Shown here piece after piece: positions 42,671 through 52,282 of a stretch of DNA of 64,000 nt. The translations under genes were made by a program, and so were the position numbers. Below the pieces are notes generated by a model. That model was given only the letters and a program-made list of their open reading frames with translations. It made no database searches and was not told the origin of the DNA. The DNA lies in NCBI GenBank assembly GCA_015903945.1, contig JABMDL010000010.1:55636-119635 (forward strand), read 5' to 3'. Within the stretch, counting starts at the first letter, position 1. Each line of letters opens with the position of its first letter. Source of the stretch: Nitrospira sp. GTDB taxonomy: Bacteria; Nitrospirota; Nitrospiria; Nitrospirales; Nitrospiraceae.

Positions 42671-43588
42671 TCAGCTGCGTTTCAAGAGCCGGCCCCCACT
42701 TCCCGGCCAGAGCAGCAAGAGCGGGCTGGCGACGAATACGGAGGAGTACGTACCGAAAATGACGCCCCAGAGCAACGCGAGCGAGAAGTCATGCAACACT
42801 TCTCCTCCCGCCAGGGTCAACGGGATCAAGACGAGCACGACCGTCAAACTCGTCACGATCGTGCGGCTCAACACCTGATTGACCGCGTTGTTGATCGTCT
42901 CCTCTTCCGTCTCGCGGCGGCGCATTTTCAGGTTTTCCCTGATTCGGTCGAATACCACGACGGTGTCGGTCAGGGAATAGCCCGCCAGCGTCAGAAGCGC
43001 CGTCACGATCAAAAGCGTGATTTCCTTGTCCAAAATGTAAAAGGCGCCGACCACGGCCAGCACGTCGTGGAACGTCGCCAGCGCGGCCGCCACGCCGAAC
43101 CGTAACTCAAACCGCGCCGCGATATACATGATGATGCCGGCGAACGAGATGACGATGGCAATCAGCGCATCCTCTTGAAGTTTCTTGCCGATCGTCGGAC
43201 CGATCTCGGTGGTGGAGTCGACCACGAATTTGTTGTTCGGAAATTCCTTCGCGAAGACCCCTACGACCCGTTCCGCCGTTTTTTCTTCGATCGTTGTCGA
43301 CGCCTTCACACGAATGAGCAGCTTATTGTCCTGCCCAAATTCCTGAAGCTCAGCATCGCCGACTCCGTTCGATTCGAGGGCCTTGCGCGCGTCGTCGATG
43401 CGAACCACCTGGTCGAATTTCAGTTGCACGGCTGTGCCACCCGCGAAATCGATGCCGAGATTGGCCGAGCCCCGCGCGATCTGAACCAGGGCAATCAGCC
43501 CGAGCAGCACCATGACGCCGGAAAAAGCGAAAGCAATCTTGCGCTTGCCCATGAAATCGATGTTGGTCTTTCCAAGAATCTCTAACAT
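42671..43588 (-). CDS. secF: Protein translocase subunit SecF
   Basis: 305 residues with six membrane helices. Family motifs: IDFAGGTAVQLKFDQ near residue 45 and GYSLTDTVVVFDRIREN near residue 210. SecDF uses the proton gradient to complete export through SecYEG. It follows secD after a 99-base gap that holds an inverted short-word repeat. Confidence 0.95.
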   Translation of the reverse strand: MLEILGKTNIDFMGKRKIAFAFSGVMVLLGLIALVQIARGSANLGIDFAGGTAVQLKFDQVVRIDDARKALESNGVGDAELQEFGQDNKLLIRVKASTTIEEKTAERVVGVFAKEFPNNKFVVDSTTEIGPTIGKKLQEDALIAIVISFAGIIMYIAARFELRFGVAAALATFHDVLAVVGAFYILDKEITLLIVTALLTLAGYSLTDTVVVFDRIRENLKMRRRETEEETINNAVNQVLSRTIVTSLTVVLVLIPLTLAGGEVLHDFSLALLWGVIFGTYSSVFVASPLLLLWPGSGGRLLKRS

Positions 43589-43606
43589 GCGTACTCCTCA
43601 ATTTGT

Positions 43607-43668
43607 AGCTGACAAGCGGGCAAGCTGACAGGTCTCATGGTCTTGCTTGCCCGCTTGCTTGTCAGCCT
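43607..43668. repeat. Inverted array of 8-bp words between secD and secF
   Basis: AGCTGACA, AGCGGGCA, AGCTGACA (period 8) on the left is followed by gcttgcccgcttgcttgtcagc on the right, its near-perfect reverse complement with four extra bases. Could fold into a long hairpin in secD-secF mRNA. Confidence 0.75.
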
Positions 43669-43687
43669 GTCTCCTGTCCGCCATCGC

Positions 43688-45331
43688 CTAAATGCTCAAA
43701 CTCTCCACCTTATGCCGCTGATTCGACAGATCGAAAATCACCTTGGTCCCCACCAGCGCCGTGAACAGGTTGATCGTGATTCCCAAACAGAGTGTCACGG
43801 CAAACCCCTTGATTGGCCCGGTTCCGAACAGAAACAGGGCCACGCCGGTGATCAGCGTGGTCACGTGCGAGTCGATGATCGTCAGCAAGGCCTTGTCATA
43901 GCCTCCATCGATCGCCGTGCGGACGGTCTTGCCATTCCGCAGCTCTTCACGAATACGTTCGAAGATCAGCACGTTTGAGTCGACCCCCATGCCGATGGTG
44001 AGCACGATGCCGGCAATGCCAGGCAGCGTCAAGGTCGCGGTTAACGCCGACAGCGCACCCATGAGGCAGAGCAAGTTCAAGATCAGCGCGAAATCCGCAA
44101 TTGCTCCCGACAGGCGGTAATACACCATCATGAAGATCACCACGATCACGCCGGCGAACAGCGTCGCCCGAACGCCTTTATCGATCGAATCTTGCCCGAG
44201 CGAAGGACCGACGGTCAGGTCTTGCACAATCTTCAGCGGCGCCGGCAACGCGCCGGCCCGCAACACAATCGCGAGATCGTTGGCCTCCTGGGTCGTGAAG
44301 GTTCCTGTGATCTGCGCACGCCCTCCAGATATCCGTTCTTGAATGACCGGGGCGGAGTAAATGGTGTTATCGAGAACCACGGCCATCCGTTTCTTGACGT
44401 TTTCCCCGGTGATCCGTTCGAACTCTTGTCCTCCCCGAGAGTCGAAGGTAATCGAAACATAGGGATCGTTGAATTGGCCGATCGAGACCCTGGCATCGCT
44501 CAGCACATCGCCGGTCAACATCACACGTTTCTTGACGAGATATGGAATGCGGTATTCTCTGCCGGTATCCTTGTCAACTGCCCGCTCAAACAGGATCTGG
44601 TCCCCTTCGGGCAGCTTGCTCTCAAACTGCTGGAGGATCTCGGCCTCCTTGTCCTTGGGAATACGGGTCGGCAAATCGACCCGCATCTGATTGTCTTCGT
44701 CCAGCATCTTGAACTCGAGGAGCGCCGTTTCCTTGATGAGGTCTTTCGCGCGCTTCGGCTCCTTGACGCCGGGCAGCTGCACCACGATTTGGTTTAACCC
44801 CTGCCGCTGCACCACCGGCTCCGCCACCCCAAACTGGTCGATACGGTTTCGGATCGTCTCCAGCGCTTGGTTGATGGCCGAATCCTTGATACGCTTGGAC
44901 TCCGCGTCGCGGAGTTCCCATACCAACGATGTCGCGGATCCGGCCGATTCCCGTTCCGTGAACGTCGGATAGTCATCAATCAGCTTCTGAATCTGCGCCT
45001 TCAGATCCGCGTTCTGAAATTGAATCGTAATGACCTCCGGTCCGGTGCGTTTGACCGATTCGACCGGAATCTTCTTGTCGACCAGATGGTCTTGGAGCGC
45101 CGTAACGGTGCGATCGACCGCGATCTCCACGGCGCGCACTTCCTCGACTTCCATCACCATATGGATGCCGCCCTGGAGGTCCAATCCCAGCGTAATCCCC
45201 TTATTAGGAAGCACCGCCTTTGCCCAACCAGGTAGCGCTTGATACGCCGGTTGGTACGACGGCAGGAAGCATACCAGCGAGACCACCACCACCAGCACCA
45301 ACAACAACAACCGCCCGCGGACTTTCTTCAT
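43688..45331 (-). CDS. secD: Protein translocase subunit SecD
   Basis: 547 residues with one N-terminal helix, a large periplasmic P1 domain (GLDLQGGIHMVMEVEE near residue 52) and five C-terminal helices (LTIGMGVDSNVLIFERIREEL is the conserved helix 4-5 motif). Works with SecF to pull proteins through SecYEG. It follows yajC, as is usual. Confidence 0.96.
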   Translation of the reverse strand: MKKVRGRLLLLVLVVVVSLVCFLPSYQPAYQALPGWAKAVLPNKGITLGLDLQGGIHMVMEVEEVRAVEIAVDRTVTALQDHLVDKKIPVESVKRTGPEVITIQFQNADLKAQIQKLIDDYPTFTERESAGSATSLVWELRDAESKRIKDSAINQALETIRNRIDQFGVAEPVVQRQGLNQIVVQLPGVKEPKRAKDLIKETALLEFKMLDEDNQMRVDLPTRIPKDKEAEILQQFESKLPEGDQILFERAVDKDTGREYRIPYLVKKRVMLTGDVLSDARVSIGQFNDPYVSITFDSRGGQEFERITGENVKKRMAVVLDNTIYSAPVIQERISGGRAQITGTFTTQEANDLAIVLRAGALPAPLKIVQDLTVGPSLGQDSIDKGVRATLFAGVIVVIFMMVYYRLSGAIADFALILNLLCLMGALSALTATLTLPGIAGIVLTIGMGVDSNVLIFERIREELRNGKTVRTAIDGGYDKALLTIIDSHVTTLITGVALFLFGTGPIKGFAVTLCLGITINLFTALVGTKVIFDLSNQRHKVESLSI

Positions 45332-45361
45332 ATCGTCTTCAACCCCTCTGTTGCACGCAAA

Positions 45362-45706
45362 CTATGCGTCCTTATCCTTGTCCTCATCGTCTCCCCGGAG
45401 CCGGGCGATATTTTCCCGCTGCATCTTGATTTTGACATTGTCGGCGATCTGCACCGTCACCGTGTCCTTTCCAAGATTGGTGACGGTTCCCCAAATACCC
45501 GACGTGGTCACAATCTTGTCGCCTTTCTTCACCGCATCCACCACCGCCTTTTGATCTTTCTGCCGCTTTTGTTGCGGACGGATCACCAGAAAATAGAAGA
45601 TGATAAAAATTAAGGCGAACGGTATTAACGACAGCAGCCCGCCCGCTCCCGATCCCGACGATCCCCCACCCGCCCCCTGGGCCCACGCTACGGATTCCAT
45701 CAGCAT
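45362..45706 (-). CDS. yajC: Preprotein translocase subunit YajC
   Basis: 114 residues: Gly/Ser-rich start, one membrane helix (LIPFALIFIIFYFLVIRP), the conserved RPQQKRQKDQ and the GDKIVTTSGIWGTV core. Associates with SecDF. The frame is open to 45979, but the ATG at 45706 gives the normal length; another ATG at 45700 is possible. Confidence 0.93.
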   Translation of the reverse strand: MLMESVAWAQGAGGGSSGSGAGGLLSLIPFALIFIIFYFLVIRPQQKRQKDQKAVVDAVKKGDKIVTTSGIWGTVTNLGKDTVTVQIADNVKIKMQRENIARLRGDDEDKDKDA

Positions 45707-45726
45707 CGAACAGTTCCCCCTCTTTG

Positions 45727-46890
45727 TTAGAGATCGTGCAATGTCTCGGCATCGCCCTCGGCGGAGACCGTGGCGTCGGATACTTCCCGCGCGTGAGCGC
45801 GATAAAATGCTTCTCGAAATGCCTCGAACGTGCCGTGCGCGATGGCGGCCCGAATCCGGCGCATGAGGTCCGAAAAATACCAGAGGTTGTGCACCGTATT
45901 GAGCCGTGACGCCAGCATGTCCTTGACCATGAACAGATGATGCAGGTAGGCCCGTGAGTATCGTCGGCAGACCGGACATCCACAGTCAGGATCAATCGGC
46001 CTTTCGTCACGGGCATACTGCGCCTGTTTGATGACGACCCGCCCTCCTGCGGCAAACAACGAGCCGGTCCGGCCGTGCCGGGAGGGTACTACACAGTCGA
46101 ACAAGTCGATCCCGCGCGCGACGCCTTCGATCAAATCCTCCGGATGCCCGACCCCCATGAGGTAGCGCGGCTTGTTGTCCGGCAATTCTGGCACCGTCAC
46201 ATTAAGCATCGCATGCATGTCAGCCTTGCTCTCTCCCACGGACAAACCGCCGACCGCGTAACCCTCAAACCCCAGTGCCGTCACATCCCGTGCCGACTGC
46301 ACGCGCAACACCGGATCCAACCCTCCTTGGACAATGCCAAAGAGTGCCTGGTCCGTCCTCCGCCGGCTCGCCTGGCACCGTTCTGCCCAAAGCTTGGTCC
46401 GCCGCACGCTCTCCTGAACCGCCTCCCGGCTCGCAGGCAGCGCGACACATTCATCGAACGCCATGATGATGTCGGCCCCCAGGGCTTCCTGAATCTCGAC
46501 GGCTATCTCCGGCGTAATGAAATGGGTCGAGCCGTCGAGGTGGGACTGAAACGTCACCCCCTCATCCGTCACCGTGCGCAGCTTGGCCAGGCTGAAGACT
46601 TGAAATCCGCCGCTGTCCGTGAGAATCGCCCCGGGCCAGCCGGTGAATTCGTGCAGCCCCCCCAGTTCAGCTACAAGTTTGTGCCCTGGACGGAGAGACA
46701 AATGATAGGCATTATTCAGCATCAACCGAAATCCCAGGCTCGACAACTCCTCCGGCTCAAGACCCTTGACCGGCCCCAAGGAGCCGACCGGCATGAAAGC
46801 GGGCGTTTCGATTACCGCACGGGAGGTGCGTAGCCGGCCGAGGCGGGCTGAGGTCCGCGCATCACGCTGCCGAAGTTGGTACTCGATCAT
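45727..46890 (-). CDS. tgt: tRNA-guanine transglycosylase
   Basis: Swaps guanine-34 of tRNAs for preQ1 in queuosine synthesis. 387 residues with the catalytic-site segment ILTDSGGFQVFSLAKLR, the second Asp in IDLFDCVVPSRHGRTG and the zinc site CGCPVCRRYSR with His in TVHNL. Lies between argS and yajC, the common bacterial arrangement tgt-yajC-secD-secF. Confidence 0.96.
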   Translation of the reverse strand: MIEYQLRQRDARTSARLGRLRTSRAVIETPAFMPVGSLGPVKGLEPEELSSLGFRLMLNNAYHLSLRPGHKLVAELGGLHEFTGWPGAILTDSGGFQVFSLAKLRTVTDEGVTFQSHLDGSTHFITPEIAVEIQEALGADIIMAFDECVALPASREAVQESVRRTKLWAERCQASRRRTDQALFGIVQGGLDPVLRVQSARDVTALGFEGYAVGGLSVGESKADMHAMLNVTVPELPDNKPRYLMGVGHPEDLIEGVARGIDLFDCVVPSRHGRTGSLFAAGGRVVIKQAQYARDERPIDPDCGCPVCRRYSRAYLHHLFMVKDMLASRLNTVHNLWYFSDLMRRIRAAIAHGTFEAFREAFYRAHAREVSDATVSAEGDAETLHDL

Positions 46891-46910
46891 GATCCGCGTG
46901 CCATTCTCTT

Positions 46911-48635
46911 CTACATTTTCTCAGGAGCTGAAATTCCGAGCACGGCCAGGCCGTTGTGGATGACCTGCTGCACCCCCCGCATTAAGACAAGACGTGCGGC
47001 GGTCTTGTCCGGCGTCAGTTCTTCCGTCGGTCCTGCGTCGCTCTGCTCCTGGTCACCCACCGCGGGCAGGATCCGATGCTTGTTGTAAAACGTATGCAGC
47101 AGTGCCGCCAATTGCTGGAGATAGTATGTGACCCGGTGCGGCTCGAACGCGGCTGCGCTTGTCTGCAGGATTTCAGGAAAGGCCGAGAGTTTTCTGATCA
47201 GGCCGAGCTCGTCGGGATCCGTCAAGACCGAAAGATCCGCCTCGATGGCCAATGGGCGCGGGATTCCCCGTTCGGCGGCCACACGCCACAGGCTGCATAT
47301 TCTGGCATGGGCATATTGCACGTAATACACGGGATTGTCCGCGGAACGCTGAGTGGCCAACTCTAAATCAAAATCGAGATGGGTTCGCGAGTCGCGCATC
47401 AAGAAAAAGAACTTCGCGGCATCGGCCCCGACTTCGTCGATGACTTCCCGCATCGTGATGAACGATCCGGTCCGCTTCGACATCTTCACTTCGACGCCGC
47501 CCCTCAGCAGCTTCACGAGCTGAACCAGCACCACATGCAGACGCTCTTTCGGATGGCCGTAGGCCTGCATGACGGCTTGCATGCGGGGAATATAGCCATG
47601 GTGATCTGCACCCCAGACGTCAATCAGAAGATCGTAGCCGCGTCGGAGTTTGTCGCGATGATACGCAATGTCGGCCGCCAGGTACGTGTATTCGCCGTCC
47701 CGTTTCTTGACGACACGGTCTTTCTCGTCGCCGAACACCGACGACCGAAACCAGAGCGCGCCGTCTTGCTCCAACAGCAGCCCGCGCGATTTCAATTCAT
47801 CGAGCACCTGTTCGACGGCCTGTGACTCATGGAGTGAGGCTTCGCTGAACCACGATTGAAACTCGACGCCAAAGGAGGTGAGATCCTCGCGGATGAGGCC
47901 CAACATTTCCTGATAGGCAAGCGCACGGCACCGGTCCTCGAGGTCGGCCGGCGCCGGATGCCCTGGCGCGCCGCCAAGCTTTCCCTTGATTCGTTCAGCC
48001 ACTGCGGTGATATAGGCTCCGTGATACCCGTCTTCTGGGACAGCGGCGGACTGCCCGCACAGCTCCAGATAGCGCGCATAGACCGACGCGCCGAAGAGTT
48101 TCATTTGGCGCCCTGCGTCGTTGATGTAGTACTCTCCGGTGACGTCGTAGCCGACCGCTTTCAGCAAACGAACCAGCGCCTGTCCGACCGCTGCTCCACG
48201 GCCATGCCCGACATGCAGCGGGCCGGTTGGATTGGCGCTGACATACTCCACCTGTACCCGACGACCCCGTCCAAGATCGGCTGTGCCATAGGCAGTGCCG
48301 GACGCCTCGATTTCTTTCAATACCTCTTGCCACAGCGCCGGCTTGATAGTGAGGTTCACGAATCCGGGCCTGACGATCTCCACCCGTTCAAAGAGCTGTT
48401 CCCTCCTGGGAAGATTTTCGACAATGATTTGTGCGATGTCGTATGGCGGTCGTTGCTCTGAAGAGGCCAACGACATGGCCACCGTCGAGGCCAAGTCACC
48501 CCACTCAGGCCGCTTGGGCGCATCGAGAATGAGTGCCGGCCAGGCATCCGTTTTGAGTTGCCCCTTCAGCTTGGCCCCATTGAGAGCCCCAAGCAGAGCC
48601 GTGGCCACCATTTCTTGGACGACACCCTGAGACAC
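46911..48635 (-). CDS. argS: Arginyl-tRNA synthetase
   Basis: 574-residue class I aminoacyl-tRNA synthetase. The HIGH motif is HVGHGRGAAVGQAL near residue 120, the KMSKS motif appears as KMSKRTGSF near residue 385, and the C-terminal anticodon domain contains VQYAHARICSLWR. The N-terminal Arg-S domain is present. The start is the GTG at 48635 with GGAGATGG upstream. Confidence 0.95.
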   Translation of the reverse strand: MSQGVVQEMVATALLGALNGAKLKGQLKTDAWPALILDAPKRPEWGDLASTVAMSLASSEQRPPYDIAQIIVENLPRREQLFERVEIVRPGFVNLTIKPALWQEVLKEIEASGTAYGTADLGRGRRVQVEYVSANPTGPLHVGHGRGAAVGQALVRLLKAVGYDVTGEYYINDAGRQMKLFGASVYARYLELCGQSAAVPEDGYHGAYITAVAERIKGKLGGAPGHPAPADLEDRCRALAYQEMLGLIREDLTSFGVEFQSWFSEASLHESQAVEQVLDELKSRGLLLEQDGALWFRSSVFGDEKDRVVKKRDGEYTYLAADIAYHRDKLRRGYDLLIDVWGADHHGYIPRMQAVMQAYGHPKERLHVVLVQLVKLLRGGVEVKMSKRTGSFITMREVIDEVGADAAKFFFLMRDSRTHLDFDLELATQRSADNPVYYVQYAHARICSLWRVAAERGIPRPLAIEADLSVLTDPDELGLIRKLSAFPEILQTSAAAFEPHRVTYYLQQLAALLHTFYNKHRILPAVGDQEQSDAGPTEELTPDKTAARLVLMRGVQQVIHNGLAVLGISAPEKM

Positions 48636-48672
48636 AACCCATCTCCTAAGTGCTTATCACTGAAAGAAAAAA

Positions 48673-49737
48673 TCAACTGGGAACTTTAGCACACGGGGGT
48701 TGCTGAGACAAGGCATATTGTGAGGGATTTCGAGGGGTTGCGCTCTTCAACCCATGGCCGATTATCCTCCGGACCGACGAGAAGATATCCCCAGCAGAAA
48801 TAGCAAGGCAGGGTTTGTCGTCACAATGGCGGACCGCTTCCCATGAAGGACACACACAGGGAGACCCTCGTAACACTACCACGTGGTCTCCGCGTGGGGC
48901 CCACTGTTCCGGATCGGTTGGACCGAACAGGGCGATCGTCGGCACACCCAAGAGAGCCGCCAGATGAGTGGTGCCGGAATCATGGCCGATATACACCTGC
49001 ACGTGGGCCATCATTCCAGCAACAATTGACAGATCCTGCTCTCGCACAACGGTGGGCATCATCGGTAATAGATGAAGCAGTTGCGCCGTTATTGCCTCAT
49101 CAGCCGGCCCCTCGAGGACAAGAGGACAGAGGCCTTCTTGATTCATCGCCACGATGACAGCAGCAAGCACCTCGACACTCGTACATTTGTGCCGGCTTCC
49201 ACTTCCTGGATGGAGTAAGACGAGCGGTCGATCCCGTGCAACCCCCATGTTCACAAGTGCCGCCCCTCCTTTCTCCAGCAAAGAGGGCGAGAGCTGAAGT
49301 GGCTCGTCTCCGGACAGGCCGACCATTGTTGCGCCGAGCGTTTCCAGAAACCGCTCACTGTGATGGCGGGACTTCAGGCGCGGGCTGAACGGAGACTGAA
49401 TCTGGATGTTCTCTACGCCACAGCTTTTCAGAGCAGCCACGAGACCTGGATGTTCTTGTTTCATCCACACCACAGCAAAGTCGCACGTTTCGAGCCACCG
49501 TCTGATTTCGATCGAATCGGGGATCGAGCCGGAACATAAGTCGGCACAGAGGGCTCCATGTACGGACATCCAGACATCGATGAGCCGGCATTCGAGCAAC
49601 AGTCGCCCCACAGGCTCATTCGAAATGAGCTGGATATGGTGATCTGGAAACGTCTTCTTGAGCCACCGCAGAGCTGGAACTGCCAGGAGGACGTCCCCCA
49701 GCGCTCCGGGGTGAATGACAAGAATGGAATGAGCCAT
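48673..49737 (-). CDS. Glycosyltransferase family 9 (heptosyltransferase-like)
   Basis: 354 residues. The N-terminal ILVIHPGALGDVLLAVPALRWLK and C-terminal IGHDSGTTHLAALLGVPTIALFGPTDPEQWAP are GT9 hallmarks, as in WaaC/WaaF, which add heptose to lipopolysaccharide core. Acceptor not determined. It ends close to the argS start and follows mobA by a few bases. Confidence 0.88.
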   Translation of the reverse strand: MAHSILVIHPGALGDVLLAVPALRWLKKTFPDHHIQLISNEPVGRLLLECRLIDVWMSVHGALCADLCSGSIPDSIEIRRWLETCDFAVVWMKQEHPGLVAALKSCGVENIQIQSPFSPRLKSRHHSERFLETLGATMVGLSGDEPLQLSPSLLEKGGAALVNMGVARDRPLVLLHPGSGSRHKCTSVEVLAAVIVAMNQEGLCPLVLEGPADEAITAQLLHLLPMMPTVVREQDLSIVAGMMAHVQVYIGHDSGTTHLAALLGVPTIALFGPTDPEQWAPRGDHVVVLRGSPCVCPSWEAVRHCDDKPCLAISAGDIFSSVRRIIGHGLKSATPRNPSQYALSQQPPCAKVPS

Positions 49738-49740
49738 ACA

Positions 49741-50364
49741 TTACCTGGATGGAGGGGATTCCGTTGGGTGCTCGTGCAACAGCCGAACCGTTTCAAGATC
49801 AGCTGGTGTATTCACATTGAGGAAAGAATGCCCTTCCGGATCGATTTCGCGTAGTTCCTCGTACTCAACCAGTCTCACCTTAATCGACGGATGGCCGATA
49901 CAATCCTGCACCTTTAACCTGCCGGTCTTGACCATTTCCTCAAATACCGGCAGGCATCGCCGGCTGTACACTGCGTGAGTCGGCTGCACGCCATGACTCA
50001 GACGGGCGACCACGGCATCAGCTTGGCTTTTCAAAGAGACCAGATAACGAATCACCGAAGAGTTGAGAAACGGCATGTCACAGGCAACGACAAAAATGTG
50101 GGCCGTCCCCGCTTCCTTCAGTCCCGTATAAATTCCCCCCAGTGTTCCGCAATCGGGGACAAGATCGCGCAGCACCGGAACATCGGATACCACCGGCGGG
50201 CTATCCTGTGCAATGACGATGCGAACTTCCTGAAAAAGCGACCGGAGTACGGCGAGGCTTCGCTCATAGAGTGGTCGCCCTCCGACAAGCAAGAACCGCT
50301 TGTCCTTTCCCATCCGTCGACTTTTGCCACCGGCAAGAAGGACTCCGGTCACATCAGTGATCAT
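49741..50364 (-). CDS. mobA: Molybdenum cofactor guanylyltransferase MobA
   Basis: About 207 residues. GVLLAGGKSRRMGKDKRFL is the nucleotide-binding motif and VACDMPFLNSSVI the metal-binding Asp segment. It attaches GMP to molybdopterin to form bis-MGD, the cofactor of DMSO-reductase-family enzymes such as NXR. The start is the ATG at 50364; the frame is open to 50418 but that part covers the upstream terminator. Confidence 0.93.
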   Translation of the reverse strand: MITDVTGVLLAGGKSRRMGKDKRFLLVGGRPLYERSLAVLRSLFQEVRIVIAQDSPPVVSDVPVLRDLVPDCGTLGGIYTGLKEAGTAHIFVVACDMPFLNSSVIRYLVSLKSQADAVVARLSHGVQPTHAVYSRRCLPVFEEMVKTGRLKVQDCIGHPSIKVRLVEYEELREIDPEGHSFLNVNTPADLETVRLLHEHPTESPPSR

Positions 50365-50390
50365 GGTTGCATTAGAAGAACGCTGAACCC

Positions 50391-50424
50391 AAAAAAAGAG
50401 GGGGTGGGTCATCCCCACCCCCTC
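50391..50424 (-). terminator. Strong rho-independent terminator after the respiratory operon
   Basis: An 11-bp perfect stem, gagggggtggg (50398-50408) with its complement (50414-50424), closes a five-base loop; on the minus strand a run of seven T follows. It ends the operon that begins near 57064. Confidence 0.88.
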
Positions 50425-50458
50425 CGTTGCTTCTTCTTCTCAGTCAGCTTGACGAACG

Positions 50459-52234
50459 TTAGAGGGTCTTACCCTTCTTCTTGTTCGCACGGCGCGTGAG
50501 GACCCATCCTTCCAACAGGACAACGCCGAAGGCGATGACCACCGGATAAATGTACGTCTCTTGCGGAACCGGTGGATTCATGAACGTGTAATAGAATGCG
50601 GACACGGCCATCTTCCGCCCTGCGTCTCCATTGTGTCCATCCCACGCAAAGAAGACGGTCGGAATATATTGCCCGACCTCAAAGAAGGTATCTTCGTCGT
50701 AGTCCTGATCCTTCTTGTTCCCCAGCGGGCGTTCGATCATGACGTACCAACGGCCGTTCTTCCATTCGCCTTTCAGGACTTTGAGGGTCTCTTCATAATT
50801 GTCCCGTTCTTCAAAGTCCTTGTCCCAACCGGTGCCTTTGAAGGCGCGGATCGAACCATCGGCTTCCCACTTCACGATATCGACCGGGAATTGCTCATTG
50901 GTGCCGAACAAATACCGAGGCTTGATCGGCGCCGGCAGTTCTTTCCACTTCACCGGAGTTTCGATGGCAATCGCATCGTTATACACAGCGTAATTATTTT
51001 GGTTCGCCGCAATCGACCCTGATTCACCGGTCTTGGGTTCTTGTTCCTTAATATCAATGTTGACCTGGGTCGGCCCCCAAGGCAGTTTGCCCTCGGCAAC
51101 ACTCTTAGTCCGGTCATCCCACTCCAACAGATAGACGATGGACTTATCGTTATAGAGCGACCGAACCCAGATATCGTCGATACGATTAACGAAGTTTCTG
51201 GGCTTATGCGTAATCTGTCCGCCCATCGCCACATAGCGGCGCGGCGCCTTCTGCCACGGTTCCGCGTCGATATCGGAGGGGATTTCGCCTTCGACCATGT
51301 CAGACGGAATCACGAAATTGATCTTCGGCTTGTCCGTCAATGGATCGATGGGAAGCGGTTCTCCCAGGGCATTACGTTCGCACAGCGAGTTTACAAAATT
51401 GGCGATATCCCATCGTTCGTCAACGGAGGTGCTATCCGCAAACGACGGCATCGGTGTACCATTGACACCGGTGGAAAACGTACGAAAGATGTTGGCGACA
51501 TTGTAGGGGTCTTGGCGGCTGCCTCTGAAATTCCAGCACTTGTGCCAATTGGCCGGCTGAATCGAGAAGCCCCAGTCGTCTTTCAGGTTAAACGCGTTCC
51601 CATCGCCACGGCCTTCCATGCCATGGCATTCGACGCATTTCTTTTCCACGATCAACTCAGAGCCCCGCTTTTTGCTCTCGTCGGTAGCTGGTTTCGGCTT
51701 CAGATCAGCCAGCTGCAGAACAGTCTGAGTCTCCGATTGCTTATCGGTGAACTTTCGGTCCTTCACAAGTTGGGTCGTCACGAAAGATAAGACTTGAAGG
51801 CGCTGTTCCTCGCTCAGAATACCTTCCCAGGGAGGCATGGCCGAGCCAGGCAGCCCGTGGGTGACCGTTTCGAAAAGATCGTTTTGCCCGGGAACCGGTT
51901 TCTTGGCGTCGAAGAGAGGCAGCTCTCCACTGGCGGTATGCCGAATCTTGAACGTCCCTTGATTAAAGTTTCGCGGACGCGGCCATAGCCGATCGGCCCC
52001 CGGCCCATCGCCGGCCCCATCGACGCCATGGCACCAGACGCACTTCGTAAAGTACACACGTTTGCCGGCCTCGACCATATCGGCGGAAGGCTCAGGCGCC
52101 AAATCCCCCTTTTTGAATCCTTCAGGAAGTCCGCTTTGAGCAAATACCGCGGTACCAAAACCGCCGGAAGTCAAGAGGACCCCGAAGGCAGTGGCCGCAA
52201 CCACACCGGCCTTCCGAGTTACGCTGTTCATCAT
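50459..52234 (-). CDS. Diheme cytochrome c fused to NxrC-like heme-b domain, membrane anchored
   Basis: About 591 residues: signal peptide (AGVVAATAFGVLLTSGG), cytochrome c domain 1 with KCVWCHGVDGAGDG, cytochrome c domain 2 with KCVECHGMEGRGDG, then an ethylbenzene-dehydrogenase/NxrC-type domain (VRSLYNDKSIVYLLEWDDRTK, KGEWKNGRWYVMIERPL, PTVFFAWDGHNGDAGRKM) and one C-terminal helix (YIYPVVIAFGVVLLEGWVL). It joins heme-b and heme-c carriers in one chain, which could pass electrons from a molybdoenzyme to the neighbouring cytochromes and oxidase. The start is the ATG at 52234, preceded by GAGG; an in-frame ATG at 52258 is possible. Last gene of the operon. Confidence 0.87.
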   Translation of the reverse strand: MMNSVTRKAGVVAATAFGVLLTSGGFGTAVFAQSGLPEGFKKGDLAPEPSADMVEAGKRVYFTKCVWCHGVDGAGDGPGADRLWPRPRNFNQGTFKIRHTASGELPLFDAKKPVPGQNDLFETVTHGLPGSAMPPWEGILSEEQRLQVLSFVTTQLVKDRKFTDKQSETQTVLQLADLKPKPATDESKKRGSELIVEKKCVECHGMEGRGDGNAFNLKDDWGFSIQPANWHKCWNFRGSRQDPYNVANIFRTFSTGVNGTPMPSFADSTSVDERWDIANFVNSLCERNALGEPLPIDPLTDKPKINFVIPSDMVEGEIPSDIDAEPWQKAPRRYVAMGGQITHKPRNFVNRIDDIWVRSLYNDKSIVYLLEWDDRTKSVAEGKLPWGPTQVNIDIKEQEPKTGESGSIAANQNNYAVYNDAIAIETPVKWKELPAPIKPRYLFGTNEQFPVDIVKWEADGSIRAFKGTGWDKDFEERDNYEETLKVLKGEWKNGRWYVMIERPLGNKKDQDYDEDTFFEVGQYIPTVFFAWDGHNGDAGRKMAVSAFYYTFMNPPVPQETYIYPVVIAFGVVLLEGWVLTRRANKKKGKTL

Positions 52235-52282
52235 AGTCATCCTCATCTCATCCATCAAAGTTTGCAGGAAACCCTGTCTGGC

